Below the pieces are notes generated by a model. The model had not been told where the DNA came from. It made no database searches and saw nothing but the letters and a program-made list of their open reading frames with translations. A program made the position numbers and the translations under genes. This document shows, one piece after another, positions 1 to 11,452 of a DNA stretch of 64,000 nucleotides (positions are counted from its first letter, which is position 1; the number at the start of each line of letters is the position of its first letter). Source of the stretch: Bidens hawaiensis (taxonomy: Eukaryota > Streptophyta > Magnoliopsida > Asterales > Asteraceae); the NCBI GenBank assembly GCA_021521415.1, contig JAIQDT010000001.1, positions 5,518,001 through 5,582,000 on the forward strand, given 5' to 3'.

Positions 1-1195
1 TTGGACAAATTCGTAATTGTCTTTATCTATGAAATCCTTATCTTCTCCAAGATCCAAGCCGAACATGAACATCATTTACGTTCCATTCTCGATATCCTAA
101 GAAAAGAACAACTTTATGCCAAGTTCTCAAAATGTGTATTTTGGTGAAAAGAAGTTCAATTTTTGGGTCACGTCGTCAACGATAAAGGTATTCATGTTTA
201 TCCCGCCTAAATCGAGGCCGTGAAAGATTGGAAAACTCCATGCACACCCACAGAATTTTGATCTTTCCTTGATTTGGCCGCGTATTATTGGCGATTCATT
301 CTAAACTTCTCCAAAATCACGTTACCCATCACCGAACTAACTCACAAAGGAACACCCTAAGAATGGGGACCGGAACAAGAAGAAGCTTTCAAAACTCTAA
401 AGCATATGCTTTGCAATGCTCCCGTTTCAACCCTTCCCGATGGAAACGACAACTTTGTGGTATTTTGCGATGCATCTAACCAAGGTCTCGGTTGCATTCT
501 CATGTAACGAGGTCAGGTTATTGCATATGCCTCGAGACAACTTAAGATTCATGAAAATAATTACACGACTCATGATCTCTAACTTGTTGTCGTCGTTTTC
601 TCTCTCAAAATCTGAAGACATTATCATTATGGCACAAAATGTGTTGTATTCACCAATCATAAAAGCCTTCAACACATCTTTGACCAAAAAGATCTCAAAA
701 TGAGACAACGTCGATGGGCCAAATTACTTAGTGATTACGAATGACAAATTCGCTACCACCCCGGTAAAACGAATGTGGTAGCCGATACCCTTAGTCGTAA
801 AGTTAATGTCAAATCCGTTCTACTTCATAGCATCGTCATCCAAACCGATATCCAAGACCGCATCTATCGATCCCAATGCACCTCCTCTGATGAAGGCAAT
901 ATGTATTACGAAATGTCATGTGGAGCCGAACTTCAACTCGAAACCAAACCCGGTGGCTTCCTCAATTTTCTTAATCGTTTGTGGGTTCTCGATCGTGATG
1001 AACTTCGTATATTCATTCTCGACGAAGCTCATATATCTTGATATACCGTAAATCCCGGTGCGGAAAAGATGTACTTCGATCTTCGATCTATTTATTGGTG
1101 GCCGGGTATGAAAAAGCACGTGGCACTTTTTCTCTCAAAATGTCTTACTTGATGAAAGGTTAAAGCCGAACATCAAAAACCTTTTGGTTTACTTG
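1..1195 (+). pseudogene. Dead Ty3/gypsy pol fragment, tandem-array unit 1 (partial)
   Basis: Translation in one main frame gives the end of reverse transcriptase ([16 protein letters not shown], then HLRSIL and KFSKC), RNase H (VVFCDASNQGLGCILM, YASRQL) and the integrase zinc-binding region ([13 protein letters not shown], then CLT-stop). Stops fall at fixed places: after KFSKCVFW, after VYPA, before EWGPEQEE, after GCILM, inside DYE-stop-QIRY, after HIS and after CLT. The RT catalytic pair FIDD reads FIYE here and FIDE in the other copies, so the enzyme would be inactive even without the stops. The same lesions recur in the copies at 9682-13152 and 35383-36592. At about 1195 the integrase linker (HQKPFGLL) is joined straight to RT sequence. 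Gypsy origin is clear; the exact lineage is not, but it is close to the chromodomain element at 13153-35382. Confidence 0.88.
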
Positions 1196-1492
1196 GTTAT
1201 GCCTTTCGGATTAACCAATGCACCCACGGTATTTATGGACCTTATGAACCGCGTTTGGAAACCATTTTTGGACAAATTCGTAATTGTCTTTATCGATGAA
1301 ATCCTCATCTTCTCCAAGACCCAAGCCGAACATGAACATCATTTAAGTTCCATTCTCGATCTCCTAAGAAAAGAACAACTTTATGCCAAGTTCTCAAAAT
1401 GTGTATTTTGGTGAAAAGAAGTTCAATTTTTGGGTCACGTCGTAAGCGATAAAGGTATTCATGTTTATCCTGCCTAAATCGAGGCCGTAAAT
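1196..1492 (+). repeat. Start of array unit 2, broken off by the neighbouring Athila-type element
   Basis: Sequence restarts at the RT motif MPFGLTNAP and repeats 1-220 with few changes ([25 protein letters not shown], then KCVFW-stop). Similarity to the other units ends at about 1492, within the codons for IEAV, where unrelated AT-rich DNA begins. No LTR end or target duplication is visible at the break, so it looks like a deletion junction rather than an insertion edge. Confidence 0.85.
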
Positions 1493-2337
1493 GATCTTTC
1501 ATTGCTTATTTTCCACGGACAAAACGCTTTACCTACAAAAGATTTCCGTTTTATCCAATTTGCCCTTTCATTTTCAAGGCTGAGCCTACCGACACATCCC
1601 AAGTTAAGTGCGTTTTCTTTTATTTATCTCATATTATTAGTAGTTTGAAAAACCGATTTCCGATAAATATCATCATCTCCCACTTTAATGCAGCAGAAGC
1701 TAAAAAAAAGGGACATGTTTTTTTTTATATCAAACTTGAACAACGTACGAAAACAAAAATTTTTTAATTTTTTTTTATTATTATTATTATATATATTTTT
1801 TTTCTACAACTAAGTAAAATAAATTCCCATCCCCACACTTAGAACGAAATCGTCCTCGATGAGAACAAGGAAAAGAAATAAAATAAAAATAAAACGTAAA
1901 GCATAAAACTAAAACTTGAAAGAACAGAAAACAAAATAGAGAACGGGTTACTCCCCTGGTTTAGATGCAGATTCTTCATCAGCTGTGTATGATTCGAACG
2001 AACGACCGTATAGCATTTCATTCGCGGCCGCAACCTCGGGTGAACCAGTTCCAAAACGCCATCAGAGCTACCATGCGCATAATAATACCTGTAACAACTC
2101 AAACTCGCTCGCATGTAGCGGCGTACGAAACAGAAAACAAAAACATAAGAAGTAAACATATTTTTGTGTTTTTGAATTTTTGAATTTTTTTTTATTTTTA
2201 TTAAAAATTTATTTTTTTGTATTTTTATGTTTTTATAAATATAAATAAAAATAAAACAAATAAAAATAGATAATAAAGAAAATCATAATACAAACTCTAC
2301 AACTCAGGCTGTCTCCCGAGTGATGCATCCATCACGC
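1493..2337 (-). other. 3' non-coding remnant of the Athila-type element
   Basis: This stretch lies downstream of the integrase stop and is AT-rich, with A/T runs around 1735-1810 and 2180-2290. Complete Athila elements often carry an envelope-like ORF here. I see only an unconvincing 106-codon minus-strand frame at 1839-2159 with a hydrophobic end, which I do not call a gene. No 3' LTR is present before the array fragment at 1492. Confidence 0.6.
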
Positions 2338-3930
2338 CTATTCCTCGGTGAATGAGTCAAGGTAGAACACCTCGACTGTCTGATCAGTTATCGGCTCTCC
2401 TATGTAGTGCTTCAATCTATGGCCGTTCACCATGAACCGCCCGCTTCGATCTTGTATCTCAATCGTGCCATACGGGAAAACCTCAGTGACCGTGAACGGT
2501 CTCGACCATCGGGATTTCAACTTTCCCTGGAATAACCTTAATCGTGAGTTATACAGTAAAACCTTATCCCCACACTTGAACTGCTTATTACCCTTCAATT
2601 TCCTGTCATGCAGTTCCTTCGTATGCTCCTTATACCGAAATGATTGTGCATATGCGTGATCCCGGAGCTCCTCTAATTCATGTAATTGATGGAAACGATT
2701 ACCCTCTCCGGCGGGTAAATCCAGATTAACCCTTTGAAGTGCCCATGAAGCGCGGTGTTCCAATTCAACAGGAAGATGACAGGCCTTCCCATAAATCATC
2801 TGAAATGGTGTGGAACCAGTCTGAGTCTTGTAGGCTGTACGGAAGGCCCACAGAGCGTCATCTAATTTATCGGACCAATCCCGACGATTTGAACCAACCG
2901 TTTTCTCGAGAATACGTTTGATTCCCCGATTACTCACTTCTACTTGCCCACTAGTCTGTGGGTGGTAGGCGGTCGCAAGCCGATGGGTGACCCCATAACG
3001 CTTCAACGCCTTATCCATCTGCGAGTTGCAAAAGTGAGTACCTCGATCACTGATCAAGGCTTTCGGGACTCCAAAACGAGCAAATAGACTTTTTAGAAAA
3101 CGGACTACCACTCGGGCATCATTGGTGGGTAGAGCTTTGGCCTCAACCCACTTAGACACGTAATCGACGGCCACGAGTATGTATTGGTTTCCACGCGAAG
3201 ATAGAAACGGTCCCATGAAATCAACACCCCAAATATCAAAAACCCCACAAACTTGAATGGCATTATGGGGCATTTCGTTTCGCGAAGAAATGTTGCCGAC
3301 ACGCTGGCAACGATCACAACTCTTAACGAACAGGTGAGCATCCTTAAAGATAGACGGCCAGTAAAAACCAGAATCAAAGACTTTCTTTGCCGTAGAATTT
3401 ACACCGTGGTGACCTCCAGTCGGTCCCACATGACAATCGCTCAAAATTTGCCATCCTTCCTTGATATCCACACACCTTCTAATAAGCTGATCAGCACCAA
3501 TACGGAAAAGATATGGATCGTCCCAAAGATAAAATTTGATGTCAGCAAAGAATTTCTTCTTTTGCTGGTAAGGCATCTTTGGGAGGTATCCGTCAGCAAG
3601 AAAGTTCGTGAAATCAGCAAACCATGGAAAACCTTCCTCTTGTGCAGTAACAAACATCAGACTCTCCGTCGGAAAACGATCATCAATCCTAACTCCCGAA
3701 TCCTCTAAATCAACTCCCTCTAGTCGTAAAAGATGATCAGCCGCCACCTTTTCGGCCCCCTTTTTATCACGGATCTCTATATCGAACTCTTGAAGCAACA
3801 GGATCCATCGGATAAGACGAGGCTTAGCATCCTGCTTGCTGAAAAGATATCTAATAGCGGCATGATCCGTATAAACAATCGTTTTGGACAAAACTAGATA
3901 GGACCTAAATTTGTCGAAAGCGAACACCAC
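2338..3930 (-). pseudogene. Athila-type pol: RNase H end and integrase
   Basis: An open frame of 530 codons. The first ~60 residues are the second half of RNase H ([13 protein letters not shown], then ADHLLRLEG). Next come the integrase HHCC zinc-binding region ([11 protein letters not shown], then SCDRCQRVG), the catalytic core (GVDFMGPF, then [13 protein letters not shown], then [13 protein letters not shown], giving the D, D and E residues) and the C-terminal DNA-binding domain ([18 protein letters not shown]). Integrase inserts the cDNA into host chromosomes. The frame ends in SFTEE. This segment has no internal stop, but it is not in frame with the upstream RT (frameshift around 4000-4157), so no complete polyprotein can be made. 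Confidence 0.9.
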
Positions 3931-4157
3931 AGCTAAAAGCTCTTTTTCGGTGGTGGTATAGCTTTCCTGTGCACCATTTAAGGTCCGGCTCGCATAATAG
4001 ATCGGATGGAAATGTTTATCCTTCCGTTGTCCAAGAACGCTCCGACTGCGAAGTCGCTCGCGTCACACATCAACTCGAATGGTAACGACCAGTCGGGCGC
4101 AACCATGATTGGGGCGTTAACGAGTTTGTCTTTTAGAAGATCAAACGCCTCGATATA
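3931..4157 (-). pseudogene. Athila-type pol: start of RNase H, frameshifted
   Basis: Reading the minus strand in shifting frames gives fragments that join the RT end (FVFSE-stop-YIEAFDLL) to the RNase H start ([14 protein letters not shown]) and then to the open frame below. At least one stop and one or two frameshifts lie in about 230 bp. The CDAS motif holds the first RNase H catalytic aspartate, so the domain was once complete. Confidence 0.75.
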
Positions 4158-5375
4158 CTACTCAGAAAACACAAATGGAGCATCATTCTCCAAAATTTTG
4201 GTCATGGGTCTCGCGATTTTAGAAAAATATTTGATGAACCGGCGGTAGAACCCAGCATGACCTAGAAAGCTACGAATTGATCTCACAGAAGTAGGCGGGG
4301 GAAGATTAGAAATGGTCTCGACCTTTGCCCGGTCAACCTCTATCCCCGCACTTGAGATTCGATGACCTAGAACAATGCCCTCGCGAACCATGAGATGACA
4401 TTTTTCCCAGTTAAGGACTAGGTTGGTGTCAACGCAGCGAGACATCATCCTCTAGAGATTTGATAAACAATGATCGAAGGAACTCCCAAATACGGAAAAA
4501 TCGTCCATGAACACCTCCATGGAGTCCTCGATCATATCATGGAAAATGGCCACCATACACCTCTGGAAGGTGGCCGGAGCGTTACAAAGTCCGAACGGCA
4601 TACGTTTGTAAGCAAACGTTCCGTAAGGGCAGGTGAAAGTGGTTTTCTCCTGGTCGTCTGGAGCTATCAGAACCTGGAAGTACCCGGAGAAACCATATAG
4701 GAAGCAGTAGTATTGCTGACCTGCTAAACGCTCTAACATCTGATCAATGAATGGGAGAGGAAAGTGGTCTTTCCTGGTGGCATCATTCAATCGGCGATAG
4801 TCAATGCAGACTCGCCGTCCTGTCACAGTCCTCGTGGGAATAAGCTCGTTTCTCTCGTTGGTGACGACAGTCATGCCACCCTTTTTAGGAACCACTTGGA
4901 CTGGACTCACCCAAGCACTATCAGAAATGGGGAAAATGATCCCCGCATCAAGGAGTTTAATGATCTCCTTCTTTACGACCTCTTGCATTTTCGGATTAAG
5001 CCGCCGTTGCGGCTGGACGAAAGTATTGAAATTTTCCTCCATGAGGATTTTATTAGTGCAGAACGAAGGGTTGATACCCTTGATGTCGATAATCTTCCAA
5101 GCAATAGCCTCCTTGTGCTCTCGTTGCACCCTCAACAACTTCTTCTTTTCGACCTCGGTCAACGCAGATGCAATGATAACCGGAAGCTTCCTATCTTCAT
5201 CTAAAAAAGCATACTCAAGGTGGGAAGGTAAATCCTTAAGCTCTAAGGAAAGAGGAGGACTCTCGACCGAAGGTCGGTCCATCGGAACGTCTCGTACGAT
5301 CTCAGTAGACACGCCATATTCAGGGGTATGCGACTCGGTGTCGTCACTTAAGGATTGATTGGTTACGACAACCAT
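4158..5375 (-). pseudogene. Athila-type pol: reverse transcriptase
   Basis: Two frames in the same phase, 5375-4452 and 4448-4158, separated by one stop codon (SNL-stop-RMM). The N-terminal part contains the palm entry RVCIDYRRLNDATRKDHFPLPF, MPFGLCNAPATFQRCM and the catalytic EVFMDDFSVFG. The second frame holds the thumb and connection (GHRISSAGIEVD, SFLGHAGFYRRF). The region before RT contains the usual pre-RT sequence (WKIIDIKGINPSFC). RT copies element RNA into cDNA. The family match is strong; the stop makes the copy defective. Confidence 0.9.
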
Positions 5376-5459
5376 TTCAATCTCCGGAATCTCCCTATCG
5401 AGAATCTGGGTGTCGTAGGCAGATCCTCCACAAATTTCGCTTAGAAACTCCCCAACATG

Positions 5460-6035
5460 CTACATGATGGTATCATTGAAGTATAAGGAGTCATCAGCAG
5501 ACTTGGGGTGTTTCAGTGACAGTCGAACGTCAATGGTGACGTTCTCATCCCCAACTCTTAAGATTAATTTACCCTCGCAGACATCGATCAATACCTGTGC
5601 AGTGGCAAGGAATGGTCGGCCTAAGATGAGTGGGACACTATCGCCATCGTTCATGTCCAGGATGACAAAGTCCACCGGGAAGATGAACTTGTCGACACGA
5701 ACAAGCATGTTCTCGACCACCCCTCGGGGGTATTTCACTGAACGATCAGCAAGCTGGATACTCATACGGGTAGGCCTCGGTTCGCCTAGACCCAACTTGC
5801 GATACACCTAATACGGCATGAGATTAATACTGGCACCAAGATCTGCCAGCGCATGGATGACCGTATTATCACTCAAGATGCAGGGAATTGTGAAACTCCC
5901 AGGATCGGACATCTTTTCTGGTAACTTTCTCTTCAAGACTGCAGAGCAACCAACACTCAGAGGAATGGAAGAGACTTCGGCTAACTTCTCTTTGTTTGAA
6001 AGAATTTCCTTAAGAAACTTTGCGTATTTGGGCAT
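5460..6035 (-). pseudogene. Athila-type aspartic protease
   Basis: Two in-phase frames split by a stop at about 5808 (INLMPY-stop-VYRKLGLG). The flap-side motif HALADLGASINLMPY corresponds to the D-T/S-G active site with leucine in place of T/S, as in many Athila copies. The second half ends with LILGRPFLATAQ, the conserved ILGRPFL strand. The enzyme would cut the Gag-Pol precursor. A further stop at 5460 separates it from the RT frame. Confident as a protease remnant; not functional as it stands. Confidence 0.85.
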
Positions 6036-6079
6036 TTGCGTAAGTGCCTCAAGGAAAGGAATATTAAGATGAAGTTGCT

Positions 6080-6604
6080 TCAGAAGATCAAGAAATTTGG
6101 AGTTCTGCTCCTCGTCTCTATCCCTACGGACTCTCCCGGGAAATGGGAGTCTAGGTTTGTAGACTCTCGGTGGTGTGCTGGGTAATGGTTGGTTCTCAGC
6201 CTGTGCTGAACTTCCGGGGCTGTGCTCTGATGCACCTTGGCCGGCGGAGACTCCAACTGAATCTCCTCGTCTACCTGCTTCTCTACATCTACCGCAGGCT
6301 CGTTAACGACTCCTCTCGTCACCTCTTGAATCACGGGCTCGCTACGTGCCCCTGCACCGCTCCTTGTCGTCACAGCCTTCGCAAACGCCTTCGGATTTTG
6401 TTCAGTGTTACTTGGAAGTGTACCTGGCGACCTCTCATTTAGACGACTTGCTATCTCTCCCATCTGACGCTCAAGATTTTGAATTGACGCTCCTTGATTT
6501 CTCATGAATGACTCGTGCTCCCGGAATTTCTCTTGAGTTTCTTTGTGACGGGAGTCCTCTCGAGTCATGAGTTGCGACAGCATCTGTGTCTGTTGTACCA
6601 TCAT
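6080..6604 (-). pseudogene. Athila-type gag, C-terminal part
   Basis: The 174-codon frame contains NLERQMGEIASRLNERSPGT, TLPSNTEQNPKAFAKAV and TTRSGAGA, the usual linker between Athila capsid and protease. The first ~45 residues are charged and probably coiled coil. It is out of frame with the main gag frame upstream and with the protease downstream (frameshift near 6080-6130), so it is a decayed middle segment of one original Gag-Pol. Confidence 0.82.
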
Positions 6605-6747
6605 CTCCTCTAACGTGGGCTTCTTATCCCCACTACTTGGTCCCTCACAGGAATCCTGGAATAGGCTCTGACGTTGCTGGAAGCCGGACTGATTTCCGTT
6701 CCTCTAGTTGGAATTTTGGTTACCTCTCCACCCCGAATTATAAGAAT

Positions 6748-7815
6748 TCAAAGAATGTTGATTTCGGTTTGGATTATTATGAAGTCGATTTCCTCCTCCT
6801 GGAAACCTACGGGGCACTGAACGGTATCGTGTCCTCCTCTACAGATCTCGCATAACTTACTTTTCACCTGCAGGTCCTTCACGATCTTTGCTAACGCTTC
6901 AACTTGTGCCCCAAGTGCGGTGCTCGTGTCGACCGAATGCATGCCGCGTGATAGGGAATCGACGGTTTTGGTACTCCTAACTGGTGGTCGCTGGTATCCA
7001 CTCATGGCTAAACCGTTAAACAAGGCAATGCACTCATCCGTATCCTTCGTTGTTAGTAGGTTACCTCCTGCAACTGTGTCGAGCATACTCTGAGTTGCGT
7101 ACGTCACTCCGTTGTAGAACTTCTCAACAACCGCCCAGTCTTGTAGGCCGTGGTTTGGACATAACGCAAGTAGATTTTTGAACCTTTCCCACGACTCGTT
7201 GAAGCTCTCGGTGTCCTCCATCTGGAAAGAATGAATTTGGTTACGCAAACGAGCGGCCTTAGCCGGAGGATCGTATTTTTCAAGAAATTGGGTCTGCATG
7301 GCAGCCCAAGTAGCAATGGATCCCTGTGGGAGGGACTCAAGCCACAGACTCGCATGATCAACGAGTGAGAACGGAAAGATTCGGAGTTTGATGGCGTCTT
7401 CGGATACGCCAGCAAGATGAAACGTGTCGCAAATTCGTGTGATGCGAGTGATATGAGCATGTGGGTTCTCATGGAGTAACCCATGAAATTGAGCAGAATG
7501 AGCAATCGTGTTCAAAACATTAGATGGAATCTGCCAAGTCGTTTGAACTCCTATAGCTGGTGGAGCAATGCTGGATCTAGCGCCAGCATCGACCGGACGG
7601 GCCCGGTCTGCAACTGTCCTCCTCGGTGGTGGATTCGCGTCGCCCATAATCCTATCCCTAATGACGGGTTCAGAAAAAGTAGGAGAAGAGAACATATTAC
7701 CGACGGATGTAGATGAACTGGAAGATGGTTTTGTACGACGTCTCTCAAGAAGCTCTCTCTCTGGTTCGGGAAATCCTTCAACTTCTGGTGGTCCTAGAGA
7801 TCGAGTACGTCGCAT
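6748..7815 (-). pseudogene. Athila-type gag (capsid and zinc knuckle)
   Basis: A 355-codon frame starting at the ATG at 7815 on the minus strand (MRRTRSLGPPE). The capsid-like core carries FHGLLHENPHAHI, LRIFPFSLVDHASLWLESL and FNESWERFKNLLALCPNHGL, the retrotransposon Gag signature. A zinc knuckle variant, CEICRGGHDTVQC, sits near residues 325-340. Gag forms the particle that packages element RNA. The N-terminal ~75 residues are basic and serine/proline rich. The frame is lost after the knuckle by a frameshift near 6750. Confidence 0.88.
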
Positions 7816-7975
7816 ACAACTATTAAAATAAATAAAAGAAATTATAATTAGCTAAACTATTTCAAACTAACAAACAAAACAAATAAGAAAGACAAGTAGT
7901 AAACAAGGCAAATCCTAACTCGAGCCATTCTTAATACGCCAAAAAACCGAGTCCCCGGCAACGGCGCCAAAAACT
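7816..7975 (-). promoter_or_regulatory. Athila-type leader with tRNA-Asp-type primer-binding site (7952-7969)
   Basis: Read on the minus strand, TGGCGCCGTTGCCGGGGA lies 6 bases inside the LTR end. It is complementary to the 3' end of plant tRNA-Asp (ending CCCCGGCAACGGCGCCA), the primer typically used by Athila and related elements for minus-strand synthesis. The remaining ~135 bp up to the gag ATG are AT-rich untranslated leader. Confidence 0.88.
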
Positions 7976-9681
7976 TGATGTGCGAAAATATATATATAAA
8001 TAAAACACAAGTCGCAACTAAGCTTTAAAAACCAAACAATCTATCCTAGTTCACACAAACGGCAAGTGTACCGATCGCGTATAGCACAGATGAGGAAAGT
8101 CCGGATATCGAACTCGAAGACACGTGAAAACGTTTATAATTACTAAACTCTAACCAAGACTCACCAAAATATTTAATTGATTTATTTTAGAATTTATTTA
8201 ACTACTTAACTTAACTGAATGAAAACTTTTGACAAAACTTTGAAAACTTTGGTTTAAATTCAATATATAAAGACGTCTACCTAGGAATGAATCATGTTGA
8301 CAGAAATAACAAGACAACGGATTGAAAATATCACAACGCAGGTTATAAAAGATGACAAAACTAAAACTTGTTTTAGAAAGTCAAATTACCTCTCAGTCTC
8401 TCTAACAATCTCTAACTTATCTTATTTGATTTTAAAGAATAAACCGAAAAAACAATTATTAACGTGTTCAAATGTCGACTCTCTCGGTCTCATCGACACA
8501 CTATCCTAATGGAGACAAATACTATCTCACCAAGGATATAGGAACAATTTAACTTAATCTAAATTAAACCAACTAAATGTACATAAACACTCAAACTTGA
8601 CAAGACAAAAACCCGCTCTCGCGCGGTCTTAATTCTAACAAGTAAAAGCAACGAGACAATATTACTTCTTATCACCTCTCGGTCTCAAAGAAGGTGTATC
8701 TTAACTGCTTTTAGATGATTTATATTACCCACTTATCCCTACGGTTGTACACCCCGCAAATAAACCCTAAACACCAAGTCAAGAGTCTAACAAGCAATCA
8801 ATTAATCAAAACTAATTCAATTAACTAATGCAAGAGGATTATAAGTAATAAAACATAAAACACAGCCATCACACACAATCTAATTTAAGGTTTAGTTAAA
8901 CTTTACATCAATAATTCAAGTCTTGAACATTAACAATCCATTATACAACTCTAAACTACTCAACAATCATCTATCCTAGGCAGAACAAGCAAGTTTAGCT
9001 ACATATAGATTTTGGACAGCCATGTATACTTAAGAAAAACATCACAAACATCAACTTAAACATGATCAAATTCATTCAAGATTCAAGCACAATCAATCAC
9101 AAGTCAAACTATCAATCACTTGCAAAACAATCCAAAGCAAAAGACCGATTCAACAAAGTTAGGGTTCTTGAACAATAACCCTAGTTTAAGGATGATTACT
9201 TAGGGTTTAGGCTGAGATTTATGATGTATAAGATGCCTAGCTGCTGCACAAGATTCTCCTTGATGTTCTTCTTCCTCTCCAGCCGTCACAGCCACCACAG
9301 CCGCCGACTTTTCTTTTTTTTTCTTCTCCTTTTGCTGCTGCCGATTGGAACTCTTGAATAGGAGTTAGGGTTTTTTTATTTTCGGGATTAGGGCTGGATT
9401 ATTGCTGAAAACTTAATTAATTATCTTAATATAATATTATACAAGGCATCTAACTTTTGGGCTTGGGTTGGGCCTTGAGTTGTAGCTTTAAAACTTGACC
9501 AACAAGTCCTCTAGAATCTTCCAAATTAACTCTTTTTTCACCATCTTTCACAAACCTACAATTAATATTTAAACTTTGAAAATTATTGCACTTAGCCCCC
9601 AATACTTTCATAAAATAAACAAATAAACATAAAAACCATGATAAATTCATAAGGAAAGTAAGTGTGTTTTACTACACATCA
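7976..9681 (-). repeat. 5' LTR of the Athila-type element
   Basis: A 1706-bp segment with terminal inverted ends TGATGTG...CACATCA, running on the minus strand from 9681 to 7976. Its inner edge is next to the primer-binding site and its outer edge meets array DNA at CTCAA (9682-9686). It holds no convincing coding frame. Two microsatellite-like T/CTT-rich stretches lie near 9260-9340. The second LTR is absent from the window, so no age estimate is possible. Confidence 0.85.
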
Positions 9682-10185
9682 CTCAACATGAGACAACGTC
9701 GATGGGCCAAATTACTTAGTGATTACGATTGAGAAATTCGTTACCACCTCGGTAAAGCGAATGTTGTAGACGATACCCTTAGTAGTAAAGTTAATGTCAA
9801 ATCCGTTCTACTTCATAGCATCATCATCCAAACCGATAACCGAGACCGCATCTATCTATCCCAATGCACCTCCACTGATGAAGGCAATATATGTATTACG
9901 AAATGTCATATGGAGCCGAACTTCAACTCGTAACCAAACCCGGTGGCTTGCTCCATTTTCTCAATCGTTTGTGGGTTCCCGATCGTGATGAACTTCATAC
10001 TTTCATTCTCAACGAAGCTCATATATCATGATATTCCGTACATCCCAGTGCGGATAAGACGTACTTCGATCTTCGAACTATTTATTGGTGGCCGGGTATG
10101 AAAAAGGACGTAGCACTTTATGTCTCAAAATGTCTTACTTGATCAAAGGTTAAAGCCAAACATCAAAAACCTTTTGGTTTACTTG
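9682..10185 (+). repeat. Array unit, 3' part, right of the Athila-type insertion
   Basis: The unit resumes at CAACATGAGACAACGTCGATG (end of RNase [15 protein letters not shown]), runs through the integrase zinc region ([14 protein letters not shown], 10080-10110) and stops at the linker HQKPFGLL, where it is joined to RT sequence again. Stops occur at the same codons as in unit 1: after DYD, after HIS and after CLT. Confidence 0.88.
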
Positions 10186-11452
10186 TTTATTACTTTCGGA
10201 TTAACCAATGCACCGGCGGAATTCATGGACCTTATGAACCGCTTTGGCAAACCATTTTTGGACAAATTCGTAATTGTCTTTATCGATGAAATCCTTATCT
10301 TCTCCAAGACCCAAGCCGAACATGAACATCATTTACGTTCTATTCTCTATCTCCTAACAAAATAATAACTTTGTGCCAAGTTCTCAAAATGTGAATTTTG
10401 GTAAAAGGAAGTTCAATTTTTGGGTCACGTCGTCAACGATAAAGGTATTCATGTTTATCCCGGCTAAATAGAGGCCGTGAAAGATTGGGAAACTCCATCC
10501 ACACCCATGGAATTCTGATCTTTCCTTGATTAGGCCAGGTATTATTGGCGATTATTTCTAAACTTCTCCAAAATCACATTACCCATCGCCGCACTAACTC
10601 TTAAAGTAACACCCTAACAATGGGGACCGAAACAAGAAGAATCTTTCAAAACTCTAAAGCATATGCTTTGCAATGCTCCCGTTTTAACCCTTCCTAATGG
10701 AAACGACAACTTTGTGGTATTTTGCGATGCATCTAACCAAGGTCTCGGTTTCATTCTCATGTAACGAGATCAAGTTATTGTATATGCCTCGAGACAACTT
10801 AGGATTCATGAAAAGAGTTACACGACTCATGATCTCGAACTTGTTATCGTCGTTTTCGCTCTCAAAATCTGGAGACATTATCTTTATGGCACAAAATGTG
10901 TTGTATTCACCGATCATAAAAGTCTTCAACACATCTTTGACCAAAAAGATCTCAACATTAGACAACGTCGATGGGCCAAATTACTTAGTGATTACGATTG
11001 AGAAATTCGCTACCACCCCGGTAAAGCAAATGTTGTAGCCGATACCGTTAGTCGTAAAGTTTATGTGAAATCCGTTCTACTTCATAGCACATCATCCAAA
11101 CCGATATCCAAGACCGCATCTATCGATCCCAAGGCACCTCCACTGATGAAGGCAATATGTATTACAAAATGTCATGTGGAGCCGAACTTCAACTCGAAAC
11201 CAAACCCGATGGCTTGCTCCATTTTATCAATCGTTTGCGGGTTCCCGATCATGATGAACTTCGTACTTTCATTCTCAACGAAGCTCATATATCATGATAT
11301 TCCGTACATCCCGGTGCGGATAAGACGTACTTCGATCTTCGAACTATTTATTGGTGGCCGGGTATGAAAAAGGACGTAGCACTTTATCTCTCAAAATGTC
11401 TTACTTGATCAAAGGTTAAAGCCGAAAATCAAAAACCTTTTTGTTTACTTGG
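10186..11452 (+). repeat. Array unit, full length (~1267 bp)
   Basis: A complete unit from the RT motif ([15 protein letters not shown]) through FIDEILIF, RNase H (FCDASNQGLGF) and the integrase zinc region to the linker at 11452. Stops are found after GFILM, inside DYD-stop-EIRY, after HIS and after CLT, as in every other unit. TTTCGG at the head and CCTTTTTGTTTACTTG at the tail mark the repeated junction. Confidence 0.9.

Larger units (their letters stand above)
1493..9681 (-). mobile_element. 3'-truncated Athila-type Ty3/gypsy retrotransposon
   Basis: On the minus strand the order is 5' LTR (9681-7976), primer-binding site, gag, protease, RT, RNase H, integrase, then about 850 bp of AT-rich 3' sequence. 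Gag with FHGLLHENPHAHI, RT with MPFGLCNAPATFQRCM and integrase with GVDFMGPF are typical of the Athila lineage. The 5' LTR edge abuts array DNA at 9682 starting CTCAA. Intact array copies read GATCTCAACATGAG there, so CTCAA is probably one copy of the 5-bp target duplication. The 3' LTR and the second copy of the duplication are missing. Several frameshifts and stops make it non-functional. Confidence 0.88.

Noticed and set aside
1839..2159. 106-codon minus-strand frame with hydrophobic end, a possible envelope-like remnant
   Set aside because: Short, low-complexity C-terminus from AT-rich DNA, no recognisable motif, and no start or neighbour support.
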